From the NCBI GenBank assembly GCA_026391805.1, contig JAPLDJ010000027.1:1-64000 (forward strand): a stretch of 64,000 bases of DNA, given 5' to 3'. Shown piece after piece: positions 1 through 7,005 of this stretch (the first letter of the stretch is position 1; every line of letters begins with the position of its first letter). The notes below the pieces were generated by a model that was not told where the DNA came from, did no database searches, and was given only the letters and a program-made list of their open reading frames with translations. Both the position numbers and the translations under genes were made by a program. This DNA is from Bacteroidota bacterium. Lineage in GTDB: Bacteria > Bacteroidota > Bacteroidia > Bacteroidales > FEN-979.

Positions 1-555
1 GTTTCCGTATGAAGTTCCGGCACTATTGGTGGCGTATGCTCTCACATAATAAAGTGTACCAGCCGTTAATCCGGTGATGCTGCTTACAAACGATCCAATG
101 CCGGTGCCATCACTTGTATGATTACCGGTAATTAGCGGGCAGGTAGCAGTACCCCAGCAGACACCTCTTGCCGTTACTGTTGCTCCTCCTGTTGATGTCA
201 CATTACCCCCGCTTGTTGCTGTGGTTTGAGCAATGTTTGTGACGGCAGCCGTAGTCACAGTCGGCAGGGTTAAAGTGGTAAATGAGAATTCATTTCCGTA
301 GGAAATTCCAGCACTGTTGGTGGCATAAGCTCTCACGTAATAAAGTGTACCAGCCGTTAATCCGGCGATGCTGCTTACAAACGATCCGGTGCCGGTACCA
401 TCACTTGTATGATTGCCGGTAATTAGCGGGCAGGTGCCAGTACCCCAGCAGACACCTCTTGCTGTCACAGCTGCTCCTCCGTCGGATGTGACATTACCTC
501 CGCTCGTTGCAGTAGTCTGAGCTATATTTGTGACAGGACTTGTGGTCACAGCAGG
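1..555 (-). repeat. Tandem 291-bp coding repeat
   Basis: The sequence starting at position 2 (TTTCCGTA) recurs at 293, and flanking text stays highly similar throughout, so the period is 291 bp (97 codons). Two units are visible, with a possible further part outside the window. They encode the Fn3-like modules of the beta-helix protein. The high nucleotide identity indicates recent duplication or gene conversion. Confidence 0.85.
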
Positions 556-1896
556 AATAAAGACCGTTCCCGATGCTTCATAAACCCCGCAGTCCGGGGC
601 AGGTCCCTGCGATCTTGCATTGCCGAATTTATCAGTTGTTATTCCTCTTGTTTCCGGATATCCTGCATCTATCAGCGGAGAACCCGGGTTCGTCTTATAA
701 GTGGTATCGGTAAACATGGCAGGTGCAATCGTTGCAGAGGTATAGTTGTTCCTGATCGTAATCCCTGAATAGCCATTGTTTATAATGTAGCTGCCTGCCT
801 GCCCGGGACTGACAATTGCATTATTTTCTATCATCGAAGCAGTTGCCTTGAGACTTGCGAATTTCATGCCTGCAGTTTTCGGGCTGATGATGGTATTGAA
901 CATCAGGTCAAATTCAGATCCCTGTGTGGCTGAACAGTCATTCGTGTAGATCCCGAATTTCGGGTAAGACTGATTTCCCGGATAATAATTGAGGCCTGCA
1001 TTCACAATCACATTGTTGTAAATCTTATAACCGCCCAGGCCCAGGTTGTCAATTCCATCTCCCTTGCCGTTCTGAATGTAGTTGTTGTAGCAGTCACCCT
1101 GTGAGCCGCCGCCGATAAGGATCCCCGACATCTGGGAACTTGTCCCCGAATAACTGTCGTACTGAACAAGATTGTCATGGACCGATAAATTCAGCGCGGA
1201 AGCTGCCTGTATTCCGTCGTATCCGGTATGCCTGACAATGTTGTTATAGATCTGGCAGCCATTCAGGATTGACGGGTAGATGGTCGAGTCGACTCCGCTG
1301 CAGGTCATTACTTCACCATTGTAGAAACTTGAACCTATGTACATTCCCTCGGTTGTTGTATTCTCAATCAGGTTGTGGTGAATGATCGTGTTGTACTGGG
1401 TGAAATTCGAACGGTAAGCATATCCGCCGCAGGCGGGATCCGTCTTTGCGACGATCCCCCTGATCCCGCAATTACTGATATAGACGTGATTTACCTCAAC
1501 ATCCGATGACAGGTCGCCGATTGAAATCCCATCCCCGTTGGTTTGTGTTACCTGAAAACCATACATTGCGCCTGTTCCCGTACCGGTAAACTTTATGTAC
1601 CTGCACCCGCCGATTTTCACTCCGTAATTGTAATTCGTTCCGATCGTCACAATACCTCCATAATTTATGACCACGATCGGGGCAGTTGAACTTCCGGTAA
1701 AATCCTTGAGGTAGATGTAGGCTTTATTTCCGCTCGTCATCAGTAAGGTATCACCGCCATGCAGGGTATTATACGGCGCTGATGTTCCTACCAGATAGGA
1801 TGTGGCGGGTGGAACTATTACGTGGGCTGCATAATTTACATTCGCCAGGAACATGGCAATTACAAACATCAATGACCTTTTAATTTCCGGTTTCAT
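1..1896 (-). CDS. Secreted right-handed beta-helix protein with tandem Fn3-like repeats (C-terminus beyond window)
   Basis: A continuous frame runs from an ATG at 1896 to the left window edge without a stop, giving 632 visible residues. The N-terminus (MKPEIKRSLMFVIAMFLANVNYAA) is a signal peptide. Residues about 30-400 are rich in short strand/Asn turns (YNNIVRHTGYDG, NNYIQNGKGDGI, YNNVIVNAG), the pattern of right-handed parallel beta-helix (NosD/pectate-lyase-like) proteins. From about residue 445 come two near-identical 97-residue modules with the core VTARGVCWG...CPLITGNHTSDGTG...YYVRAYATNSAG, which resemble the Fn3-like repeats of Bacteroidota surface proteins. A C-terminal T9SS sorting domain is expected but lies outside the window. 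Substrate unknown; adhesin or polysaccharide-binding roles are both possible. Confidence 0.75.
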   Translation of the reverse strand, partial: MKPEIKRSLMFVIAMFLANVNYAAHVIVPPATSYLVGTSAPYNTLHGGDTLLMTSGNKAYIYLKDFTGSSTAPIVVINYGGIVTIGTNYNYGVKIGGCRYIKFTGTGTGAMYGFQVTQTNGDGISIGDLSSDVEVNHVYISNCGIRGIVAKTDPACGGYAYRSNFTQYNTIIHHNLIENTTTEGMYIGSSFYNGEVMTCSGVDSTIYPSILNGCQIYNNIVRHTGYDGIQAASALNLSVHDNLVQYDSYSGTSSQMSGILIGGGSQGDCYNNYIQNGKGDGIDNLGLGGYKIYNNVIVNAGLNYYPGNQSYPKFGIYTNDCSATQGSEFDLMFNTIISPKTAGMKFASLKATASMIENNAIVSPGQAGSYIINNGYSGITIRNNYTSATIAPAMFTDTTYKTNPGSPLIDAGYPETRGITTDKFGNARSQGPAPDCGVYEASGTVFIPAVTTSPVTNIAQTTATSGGNVTSDGGAAVTARGVCWGTGTCPLITGNHTSDGTGTGSFVSSIAGLTAGTLYYVRAYATNSAGISYGNEFSFTTLTLPTVTTAAVTNIAQTTATSGGNVTSTGGATVTARGVCWGTATCPLITGNHTSDGTGIGSFVSSITGLTAGTLYYVRAYATNSAGTSYGN

Positions 1897-2337
1897 AATT
1901 TCCTTTTTCGTTGAGAATGGTTACTGTTAGCACTATTTGTAGTTTTTCAAGTAATGGAATGTTTCCATATCCATTAATTTTTAAGGCGAATAAAGTACTT
2001 TGATAAATCCGCGTATCCTGATCCAAGCCATTGACCCCATATAAATTTTCCGTACAGAGGGTGAAATGGTATGTAGAATTATCCTGTAGAGGACACTATT
2101 CGCAAAGGTTGTACCACAGGAAAAAAGGGAAGGAATTCCTGAAAAATCATAAACCTGAATATCAGGATAATAAGAATGAATGCACTGTGTAATTTATTGT
2201 CAGATCAAATAAGAACTCATATATAGAAAATTAAATATGGAAAAAACCGCACACCTGCGATACTTTGATCAGCGTCACAGACCCCGTTGAAATTGAATTC
2301 CGGGAAATCCGGCAATTAAAGAAGATACTCCTGAGTC
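1897..2337. other. Intergenic region, no gene seen
   Basis: This 441-bp AT-rich stretch separates two minus-strand genes. I see no ORF with coding character, no strong hairpin, and no clear TAnnTTTG promoter box on the minus strand for the beta-helix gene. Confidence 0.5.
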
Positions 2338-2913
2338 TTACCTGATGGGCACACCATCACCCAGTTTGATTGAACCCGGCAATGGAAATGATCCTGATTC
2401 CTTTTCGAGGATGACGAAATTTTCACATTTGACAATTCCTTTTCCTTTGCAGCTCCCGGTGAGGATCTCAAGGATCTTTCCATCCTGAATTTTCAGGATG
2501 ATTCCTTCGAGATCGAGCGAAAGAGAGATCTCGAAATCCAATCTGCTTTTGAATGTCTCGTTGATAATGATTTCAATATACGGATGGTGTTCTGATTTTA
2601 CGGTATGTTCACCCATGGAAACCAGGTATGATTCATCCGGAGGATACTTTTCCCTGTCAAGATATTTACGTACGCCCTGGTATTTCTTCCAGGCTCCCAG
2701 CAGAATGTCCGGTATTCCCACATTCAAAAGATCTCCGATCTTTTCTTCAATATTTTTGGATGCAAGCGGCCAGTTACCACCGGCACTTTTCAGAACCTTC
2801 TCTTTGACCGATGTGATCTTCTCACTTGATTCCGCGCCGGCCAATTTTCCTTCCGGCGATTCTTTCCCGAATGAGAAAAAAGCATTCAGTGTGAACTTCT
2901 GATCATCATTCAT
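2338..2913 (-). CDS. Hypothetical cytoplasmic protein, 191 aa
   Basis: I do not recognise the family. The start at 2913 (MNDDQKF) is chosen over an upstream ATG at 2934. The sequence AAAGGAGGG just after that upstream ATG is a strong Shine-Dalgarno placed 9 nt before the 2913 ATG, and the first eight codons of the longer version are otherwise the SD region itself. The gene overlaps the stop of the preceding gene by 8 nt, so translation is probably coupled. The protein has no signal peptide or membrane segment. It has a central IPDILLGAWKKYQGVRKYLD segment and a strand-rich C-terminal half (LEGIILKIQDGKILEILTG). It is probably made together with the PKD membrane protein upstream. Confidence 0.6.
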   Translation of the reverse strand: MNDDQKFTLNAFFSFGKESPEGKLAGAESSEKITSVKEKVLKSAGGNWPLASKNIEEKIGDLLNVGIPDILLGAWKKYQGVRKYLDREKYPPDESYLVSMGEHTVKSEHHPYIEIIINETFKSRLDFEISLSLDLEGIILKIQDGKILEILTGSCKGKGIVKCENFVILEKESGSFPLPGSIKLGDGVPIR

Positions 2914-4168
2914 TTGAAGGTTCCCTCCTTTCATTTTTAATTAAAGAAGATTCACTGGTAATGGTTTGGTCGTCCCGATCGGAAACAGGCCTGAACCGTA
3001 CTTCATGATCCTTCTGATGCTTTCCTGCCGTTTCAATCTTCTGATCGCCGGGTTCCGCATGGGGAATGATCTGAATCTCCATGGGAGGCTCTATTGCAGT
3101 CTTCCCGGGTTTTTTCTTCCGGAATAAAAAGTAAGATCCTGCAATCGCCACGGGCACTATGATTAATAGCCACCACCTCCATCCGGTTGAAGGCGGGGAA
3201 ATAACGGAGATCAGGACGGATTCGCTCGTTGCAATGGGTCCCTGATCAATATAGTGTGTCAGAGGCCTTATTCGCTGATTCAGCCGGACCTCGACATAAG
3301 CACTGTAAGACCCGGGTTGTGAATAAATATGATCAGCAATATTTTCCTGTGACCATTCCCTTACCTGCCCGTCTCCGAAAACGAACCTGTATTCCGTTTT
3401 TTCATTGGCAGGTTCAAGGGTTGCAGTCCAGATGACTGTTTTTCCAGGTTCGGTTTGAGGCGGGTCTGAAGAAAGATTAACTTTATATCCGGCAGGAGGA
3501 ACGACATCGGGTGTATCATTTTGAGCTGGTTCCGGCTGAGTAAAGATAAAATCATCGACATTGATATGACCCCATCCGGTGCTTGAATTATCCACAATGC
3601 GGATTCTGCCTGTTTTTCCTGCATACGGAGTAAGATCCCAGGTAACTCTTTGCATCGTTTCAATGTCCTTGCCTGATGCATATATTGCCCTGCCGTCTTC
3701 ATGCTGTTCGGGATGATCAAGGATACGAAGTTCAACACGGGTATCAATACTACTTCCCCCGCCGACCAGAAAACTCAGTGTTCCTGCCGGAATCGTAAAA
3801 TAGGGAGAGGTCAGCTGACCCTGGGGCACGTCTCCCTGGATGTCTCCCGGCTTCTGATTACCCAGCCCCTGGTATTTTTCATAGGTGCCGATCCAGTAGT
3901 TCCCCTGGTGGTTGGACGGCTCTCCCTTATGCCTTGCAGTAGGATTATCACCTAACGTGGGCTGGTTATAGAATGCATTGTTTGTGTCTTTATTATTGAT
4001 GGTCCAGCCGGTCAGCTGGCCCTCTTCAAAATTCAGGGTAAATGGAAATTGCTGTGAATGGACAAATTGAACAAGTATAAGAAATGCAGATAAAATCAGC
4101 ACGAGTCTGAGCCTGATGCGGTATCTGTTTATTCTGCTTTGCTCAGGCTGAAGAGCTAATTGTTTCAT
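2906..4168 (-). CDS. Membrane-anchored jelly-roll + PKD domain protein
   Basis: The protein has 420 residues. The start at 4168 (MKQLALQPEQS) is preferred because it leads into a signal segment (RLRLVLILSAFLILVQFVHSQ) and because a Bacteroidota promoter lies at 4213-4243. A longer frame would begin inside that -33 box. Order of parts: signal peptide; a carbohydrate-binding-like jelly roll (LNFEEGQLTGW ... FLVGGGSSIDTRVELRI ... GWGHINVDDF), as seen in accessory domains of GH32-type enzymes; a PKD-like domain (YRFVFGDGQ ... HIYSQPGSYSAYVEV); a transmembrane helix (WWLLIIVPVAIAGSYFLF) followed by RKKK; and a charged cytoplasmic tail. It is therefore probably an inner-membrane protein with a periplasmic sugar-binding part. 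No catalytic motif is visible. It overlaps the next gene by 8 nt. Confidence 0.65.
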   Translation of the reverse strand: MKQLALQPEQSRINRYRIRLRLVLILSAFLILVQFVHSQQFPFTLNFEEGQLTGWTINNKDTNNAFYNQPTLGDNPTARHKGEPSNHQGNYWIGTYEKYQGLGNQKPGDIQGDVPQGQLTSPYFTIPAGTLSFLVGGGSSIDTRVELRILDHPEQHEDGRAIYASGKDIETMQRVTWDLTPYAGKTGRIRIVDNSSTGWGHINVDDFIFTQPEPAQNDTPDVVPPAGYKVNLSSDPPQTEPGKTVIWTATLEPANEKTEYRFVFGDGQVREWSQENIADHIYSQPGSYSAYVEVRLNQRIRPLTHYIDQGPIATSESVLISVISPPSTGWRWWLLIIVPVAIAGSYFLFRKKKPGKTAIEPPMEIQIIPHAEPGDQKIETAGKHQKDHEVRFRPVSDRDDQTITSESSLIKNERREPSNE

Positions 4169-4212
4169 AGTATGCTTTTTCGAAACCAGGGAACTGGATA
4201 GAGGATCCAATA

Positions 4213-4243
4213 CAAATATAAGCCATCCGGCAGGGAATTTCAA
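4213..4243 (-). promoter_or_regulatory. Bacteroidota promoter for the PKD membrane protein operon
   Basis: On the minus strand, TTG (4243-4241), a 20-nt spacer and TATATTTG (4220-4213) match the Bacteroidota -33/-7 consensus. The predicted transcript starts near 4209, about 40 nt before the ATG at 4168. Confidence 0.6.
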
Positions 4244-4462
4244 GGAGATTCTTGGAAAAAGGCAGACGGGGAAATGGCAAGTATCTTCCTGCCTCTTTAC
4301 ATTTTACCATTAAAAAAAAGTAAAAAAGGCGTATTACCTTTTCATTTTTTTCGGATTAAGTAAAAAACGTCTTTGAGAAATCATGTCCGATTCGTTTAAT
4401 ACCATCAGGATCTTCAGAACATCTGATTATCCGAAAATAATTTTTTAAAGTAATATATTTAT

Positions 4463-4470
4463 TACCTTTG
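4463..4470 (+). promoter_or_regulatory. -7 box TACCTTTG abutting hicA
   Basis: TACCTTTG matches TAnnTTTG and ends 3 nt before the ATG at 4474. With the usual geometry, transcription would begin at or next to the A of the ATG, giving a leaderless or nearly leaderless mRNA. No convincing TTTG -33 element is seen at the ideal distance. Confidence 0.45.
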
Positions 4471-4473
4471 CCA

Positions 4474-4659
4474 ATGAAATGCAGTGAACTGATCATGACT
4501 CTTAAAAAGGATGGCTGGTTTGTGTTCCGTCAATCCGGGAGCCATCTGATCATGAAACATCCGGAAAAAGAAGGATCGATAGTCGTGCCTGATCACGGGG
4601 CAAGTGAAATAGGGCCCGGGCTTAAGAATAAAATATTGAAAGATGCAGGTTTGAAATAA
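4474..4659 (+). CDS. hicA: HicA-family toxin (mRNA interferase)
   Basis: The protein has 61 residues, the usual HicA length. It shows the dsRBD-like HicA pattern: an N-terminal helix (CSELIMTLKKDGWFVFRQSG) followed by the catalytic-histidine motif GSHLIMKHP, then VVPDHG and a C-terminal helix (GLKNKILKDAGL). HicA toxins cleave mRNA or tmRNA and are neutralised by HicB. The ATG at 4474 is chosen over a TTG at 4468 because it fits the family N-terminus. hicB starts 12 nt downstream, so the pair is one operon. Confidence 0.85.
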   Translation: MKCSELIMTLKKDGWFVFRQSGSHLIMKHPEKEGSIVVPDHGASEIGPGLKNKILKDAGLK

Positions 4660-4671
4660 GATTCAGCGGGC

Positions 4672-5052
4672 ATGAAAAAAATTGAAATGATCGTAGAACG
4701 GACAAAAACAGGATATTCTGTTTACGCTAACAATTATCCTGTTGCAACGACCGGAAAAGATTTAACAGAACTAAAAGCAAATATGGTCAGAGCGCTCAAT
4801 CTCTATTTCGAAGAAAAGGGCATTGCCGTAACTGAAAATGATATTAAAGTGACACTGGACCTGGCTCAGTTCTTTCAGTTTTATAAGGTAATAAACGCCA
4901 AGGCATTTTCCGACCGGATCGGCATGAATCAAAGCCTTCTTGCTCAATATATCTCAGGAAAGAAGAAACCTTCGGCATCGCAGGCCCGGAGAATATTAAA
5001 AGGAGTTCAGCAGATCGGCAGGGAACTGGCGGAGATCAGGTTTTTGGTGTAA
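4672..5052 (+). CDS. hicB: HicB-family antitoxin with C-terminal HTH
   Basis: The protein has 126 residues. The N-terminal half (MKKIEMIVERTKTGYSVYANN ... ELKANMVRALNLYFEEKG) is the partial RNase-H-like HicB fold that masks HicA. The C-terminal half (FSDRIGMNQSLLAQYISGKKKPSASQARRIL) is an XRE-type helix-turn-helix, so the protein should bind DNA and autoregulate the operon, as known for HicB proteins of this layout. It lies directly after hicA in toxin-first order. Confidence 0.85.
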   Translation: MKKIEMIVERTKTGYSVYANNYPVATTGKDLTELKANMVRALNLYFEEKGIAVTENDIKVTLDLAQFFQFYKVINAKAFSDRIGMNQSLLAQYISGKKKPSASQARRILKGVQQIGRELAEIRFLV

Positions 5053-5130
5053 AATGGTTCTGCCAGGTGCCTGGGATCCTTAAGGGCGGATAAATCAGGG
5101 ACGTACATTTGTCAGAAGGCTACCATTTAT

Positions 5131-5162
5131 TTTGCTGCCCTGATCAAATTTCCCTAATTTTG
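5131..5162 (+). promoter_or_regulatory. Promoter of the cytochrome b-Rieske-cytochrome c operon
   Basis: TTTG (5131-5134), a 20-nt spacer and TAATTTTG (5155-5162) form a near-perfect Bacteroidota promoter. The predicted start is near 5167, leaving a leader of about 33 nt before the ATG at 5200. Confidence 0.65.
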
Positions 5163-5199
5163 AACAGCATACTTTACCGGTTCAAAACAGAGAGATCAG

Positions 5200-6462
5200 A
5201 TGCACAATGTCCTGCTCCACATTCATCCTGCAAAGGTCAGCGAAGCATCGCTCCGTTTTAACCGGACCTTCGGGCTGGGTGGAATGGCCGCCCTGCTGAT
5301 CGTCATCCAGATCGTCACCGGCATTTTACTCCGGTTTTATTATGTTCCTTCTCCTGCAGATGCTTATAATTCCATCATTTTTCTGAAAAGCCAGGTGATC
5401 TTCGGACAGTTTATCCGGAACACTCATCACTGGAGCGGGGTTTTCCTGCTGCTGATCGCATTCCTTCATTTCCTCCGCGTTTTCCTGACAGGGGCATACA
5501 GGGATGCCCGTAAGATCAACTGGCTCTTCGGGCTGGTCCTCCTCCTGCTGATCGTATTTTCAAATTTCACAGGGTACCTTCTTCCATGGGACCAGCTGGC
5601 CTACTGGGCCATTACTGTCGGGACGACCATCATCAGCTATTTGCCGCTGGCAGGAAACGGTCTCAGGACCATGATCATCGGAGGAAAAGAGCTGAATGCT
5701 GGCACACTTCAGACATTCTTCAACTTTCATACGGCCGTGCTGCCTTTCCTTCTGCTTGTGCTTGTTCTCTATCATTTCTGGCGGGTCCGCAAAGCAGGAG
5801 GCGTTCTGATCCCCGAAACGGATGAGAAAGCCGAAATGGTACCTGTAATGCCCAACCTCGTTTTCAGGGAATTTATCGTGGCACTGGTGCTGCTTGCCGT
5901 CGTGCTGATCTTCTCCGCACTGGTGAATGCACCCCTGCATGAGAAAGCAAATCCTGCTTACAGCATGAACCCGACCAAGGCGCCCTGGTATTTCGCCGGC
6001 GTACAGGAATTGCTGATGCATTTCCATCCCTTCTTTGCGGCGTTCATCATCCCGGCAGGCGTGATGGTATTCCTGGCCTGGATTCCCTTTATCAGATCCG
6101 GAGACAAGCCGACACGGCACTGGTTTTTTTCTGAAAAGGGAAAACAGTCGTCAAAGGCAACCGCCCTGTTTGCTGTCGTTATTACAGTTGCCGGTATCCT
6201 GTTCAACCAGTATGTTCTGAATTTTGAGATCGCAATGCCGAAAATCCCGGCGCTGGTCAGCAACGGGATCATCCCGCTTGTCATACTGTTGTTTTTAATG
6301 GCTATATATTACTGGATTTATATCAAACGGCTCCGGCTTTCACGATCAGAGCTGGTGCAGGTGCTGTTCGTGTTTCTGATAGTTGCATTCATTGTCCTTA
6401 CAATTGCCGGGATATTTTTCAGGGGGAAAGACATGGAACTCACTTTTCCATGGAGGGTTTAA
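5200..6462 (+). CDS. Cytochrome b of a quinol:cytochrome c oxidoreductase
   Basis: A full-length 420-residue cytochrome b with N- and C-terminal parts fused. The four haem-ligand histidines are visible: the TRNTHHW-type segment (H76/H77) and H90 in helix B, H177 (NFHTAVLP) and H192 (YHFWRV) in helix D. The quinol-oxidation loop reads KAPWYF (about 260-265) in place of the PEWY of mitochondrial enzymes. This resembles menaquinol-using b-type complexes of anaerobes. About eight to ten membrane helices are expected. The subunit would pass electrons from menaquinol to the Rieske protein encoded 12 nt downstream and then to the octaheme cytochrome, with proton translocation across the inner membrane. 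Function is secure at family level; the terminal acceptor is unknown. Confidence 0.92.
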   Translation: MHNVLLHIHPAKVSEASLRFNRTFGLGGMAALLIVIQIVTGILLRFYYVPSPADAYNSIIFLKSQVIFGQFIRNTHHWSGVFLLLIAFLHFLRVFLTGAYRDARKINWLFGLVLLLLIVFSNFTGYLLPWDQLAYWAITVGTTIISYLPLAGNGLRTMIIGGKELNAGTLQTFFNFHTAVLPFLLLVLVLYHFWRVRKAGGVLIPETDEKAEMVPVMPNLVFREFIVALVLLAVVLIFSALVNAPLHEKANPAYSMNPTKAPWYFAGVQELLMHFHPFFAAFIIPAGVMVFLAWIPFIRSGDKPTRHWFFSEKGKQSSKATALFAVVITVAGILFNQYVLNFEIAMPKIPALVSNGIIPLVILLFLMAIYYWIYIKRLRLSRSELVQVLFVFLIVAFIVLTIAGIFFRGKDMELTFPWRV

Positions 6463-6474
6463 CTTGCATTTTGC

Positions 6475-7005
6475 ATGATGAATAATAGGATAAAACATCA
6501 GGAAGAAAAAGACAACCCCACAAAAAGTGAGATCAGCCGCCGCGATTTCTTTGGACTGATCTGGAAAAGTCTTGGCGTTTTGGTGGGGATTGAAGTGCTT
6601 GGAAGCATCACGGCATTTTTTTATTCCGCAAAAAATAAAAGCACCACAGTTGCAAAGCAATTGCTGGAAGCCGGGCCTGTCAGTTCGTTCGGGATGAACA
6701 GCGTTACGGCATTCATGGGAGGACGATTCTACCTCGCACGACTGCAGGATGGCGGCTTCATCGCGCTTTCGCTCCGCTGCACGCACCTTGGCTGTGCCAT
6801 TTCATGGGAAGAAAAAAGGAAACGATTCATCTGTCCCTGCCATTCTTCCGCCTTCGACATCAATGGTGAAGTGCTGAATCCGCCGGCAGCACGGGCGCTT
6901 GACTATTATCCTGTAATGATTGAAAACGGCATTGTGAAGGTGGATATCGGCAACCTGAAGGAACGGAACACATTTAATAAAGAGCAACTCACATACGCAC
7001 AATGA
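6475..7005 (+). CDS. Rieske iron-sulfur protein
   Basis: The protein has 176 residues. It shows a twin-arginine signal (SRRDFFGL at 21-28) and one membrane anchor (about 31-50). The Rieske motifs are intact: C102-T-H104-L-G-C107 and C120-P-C122-H123. The first Cys and the His of each motif bind the [2Fe-2S] cluster, and C107/C122 form the disulfide. The protein sits on the outer face of the inner membrane and takes electrons from quinol at cytochrome b. Its stop overlaps the start of the multiheme cytochrome gene by 4 nt (ATGA), which points to coupled translation and one complex. Confidence 0.93.
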   Translation: MMNNRIKHQEEKDNPTKSEISRRDFFGLIWKSLGVLVGIEVLGSITAFFYSAKNKSTTVAKQLLEAGPVSSFGMNSVTAFMGGRFYLARLQDGGFIALSLRCTHLGCAISWEEKRKRFICPCHSSAFDINGEVLNPPAARALDYYPVMIENGIVKVDIGNLKERNTFNKEQLTYAQ

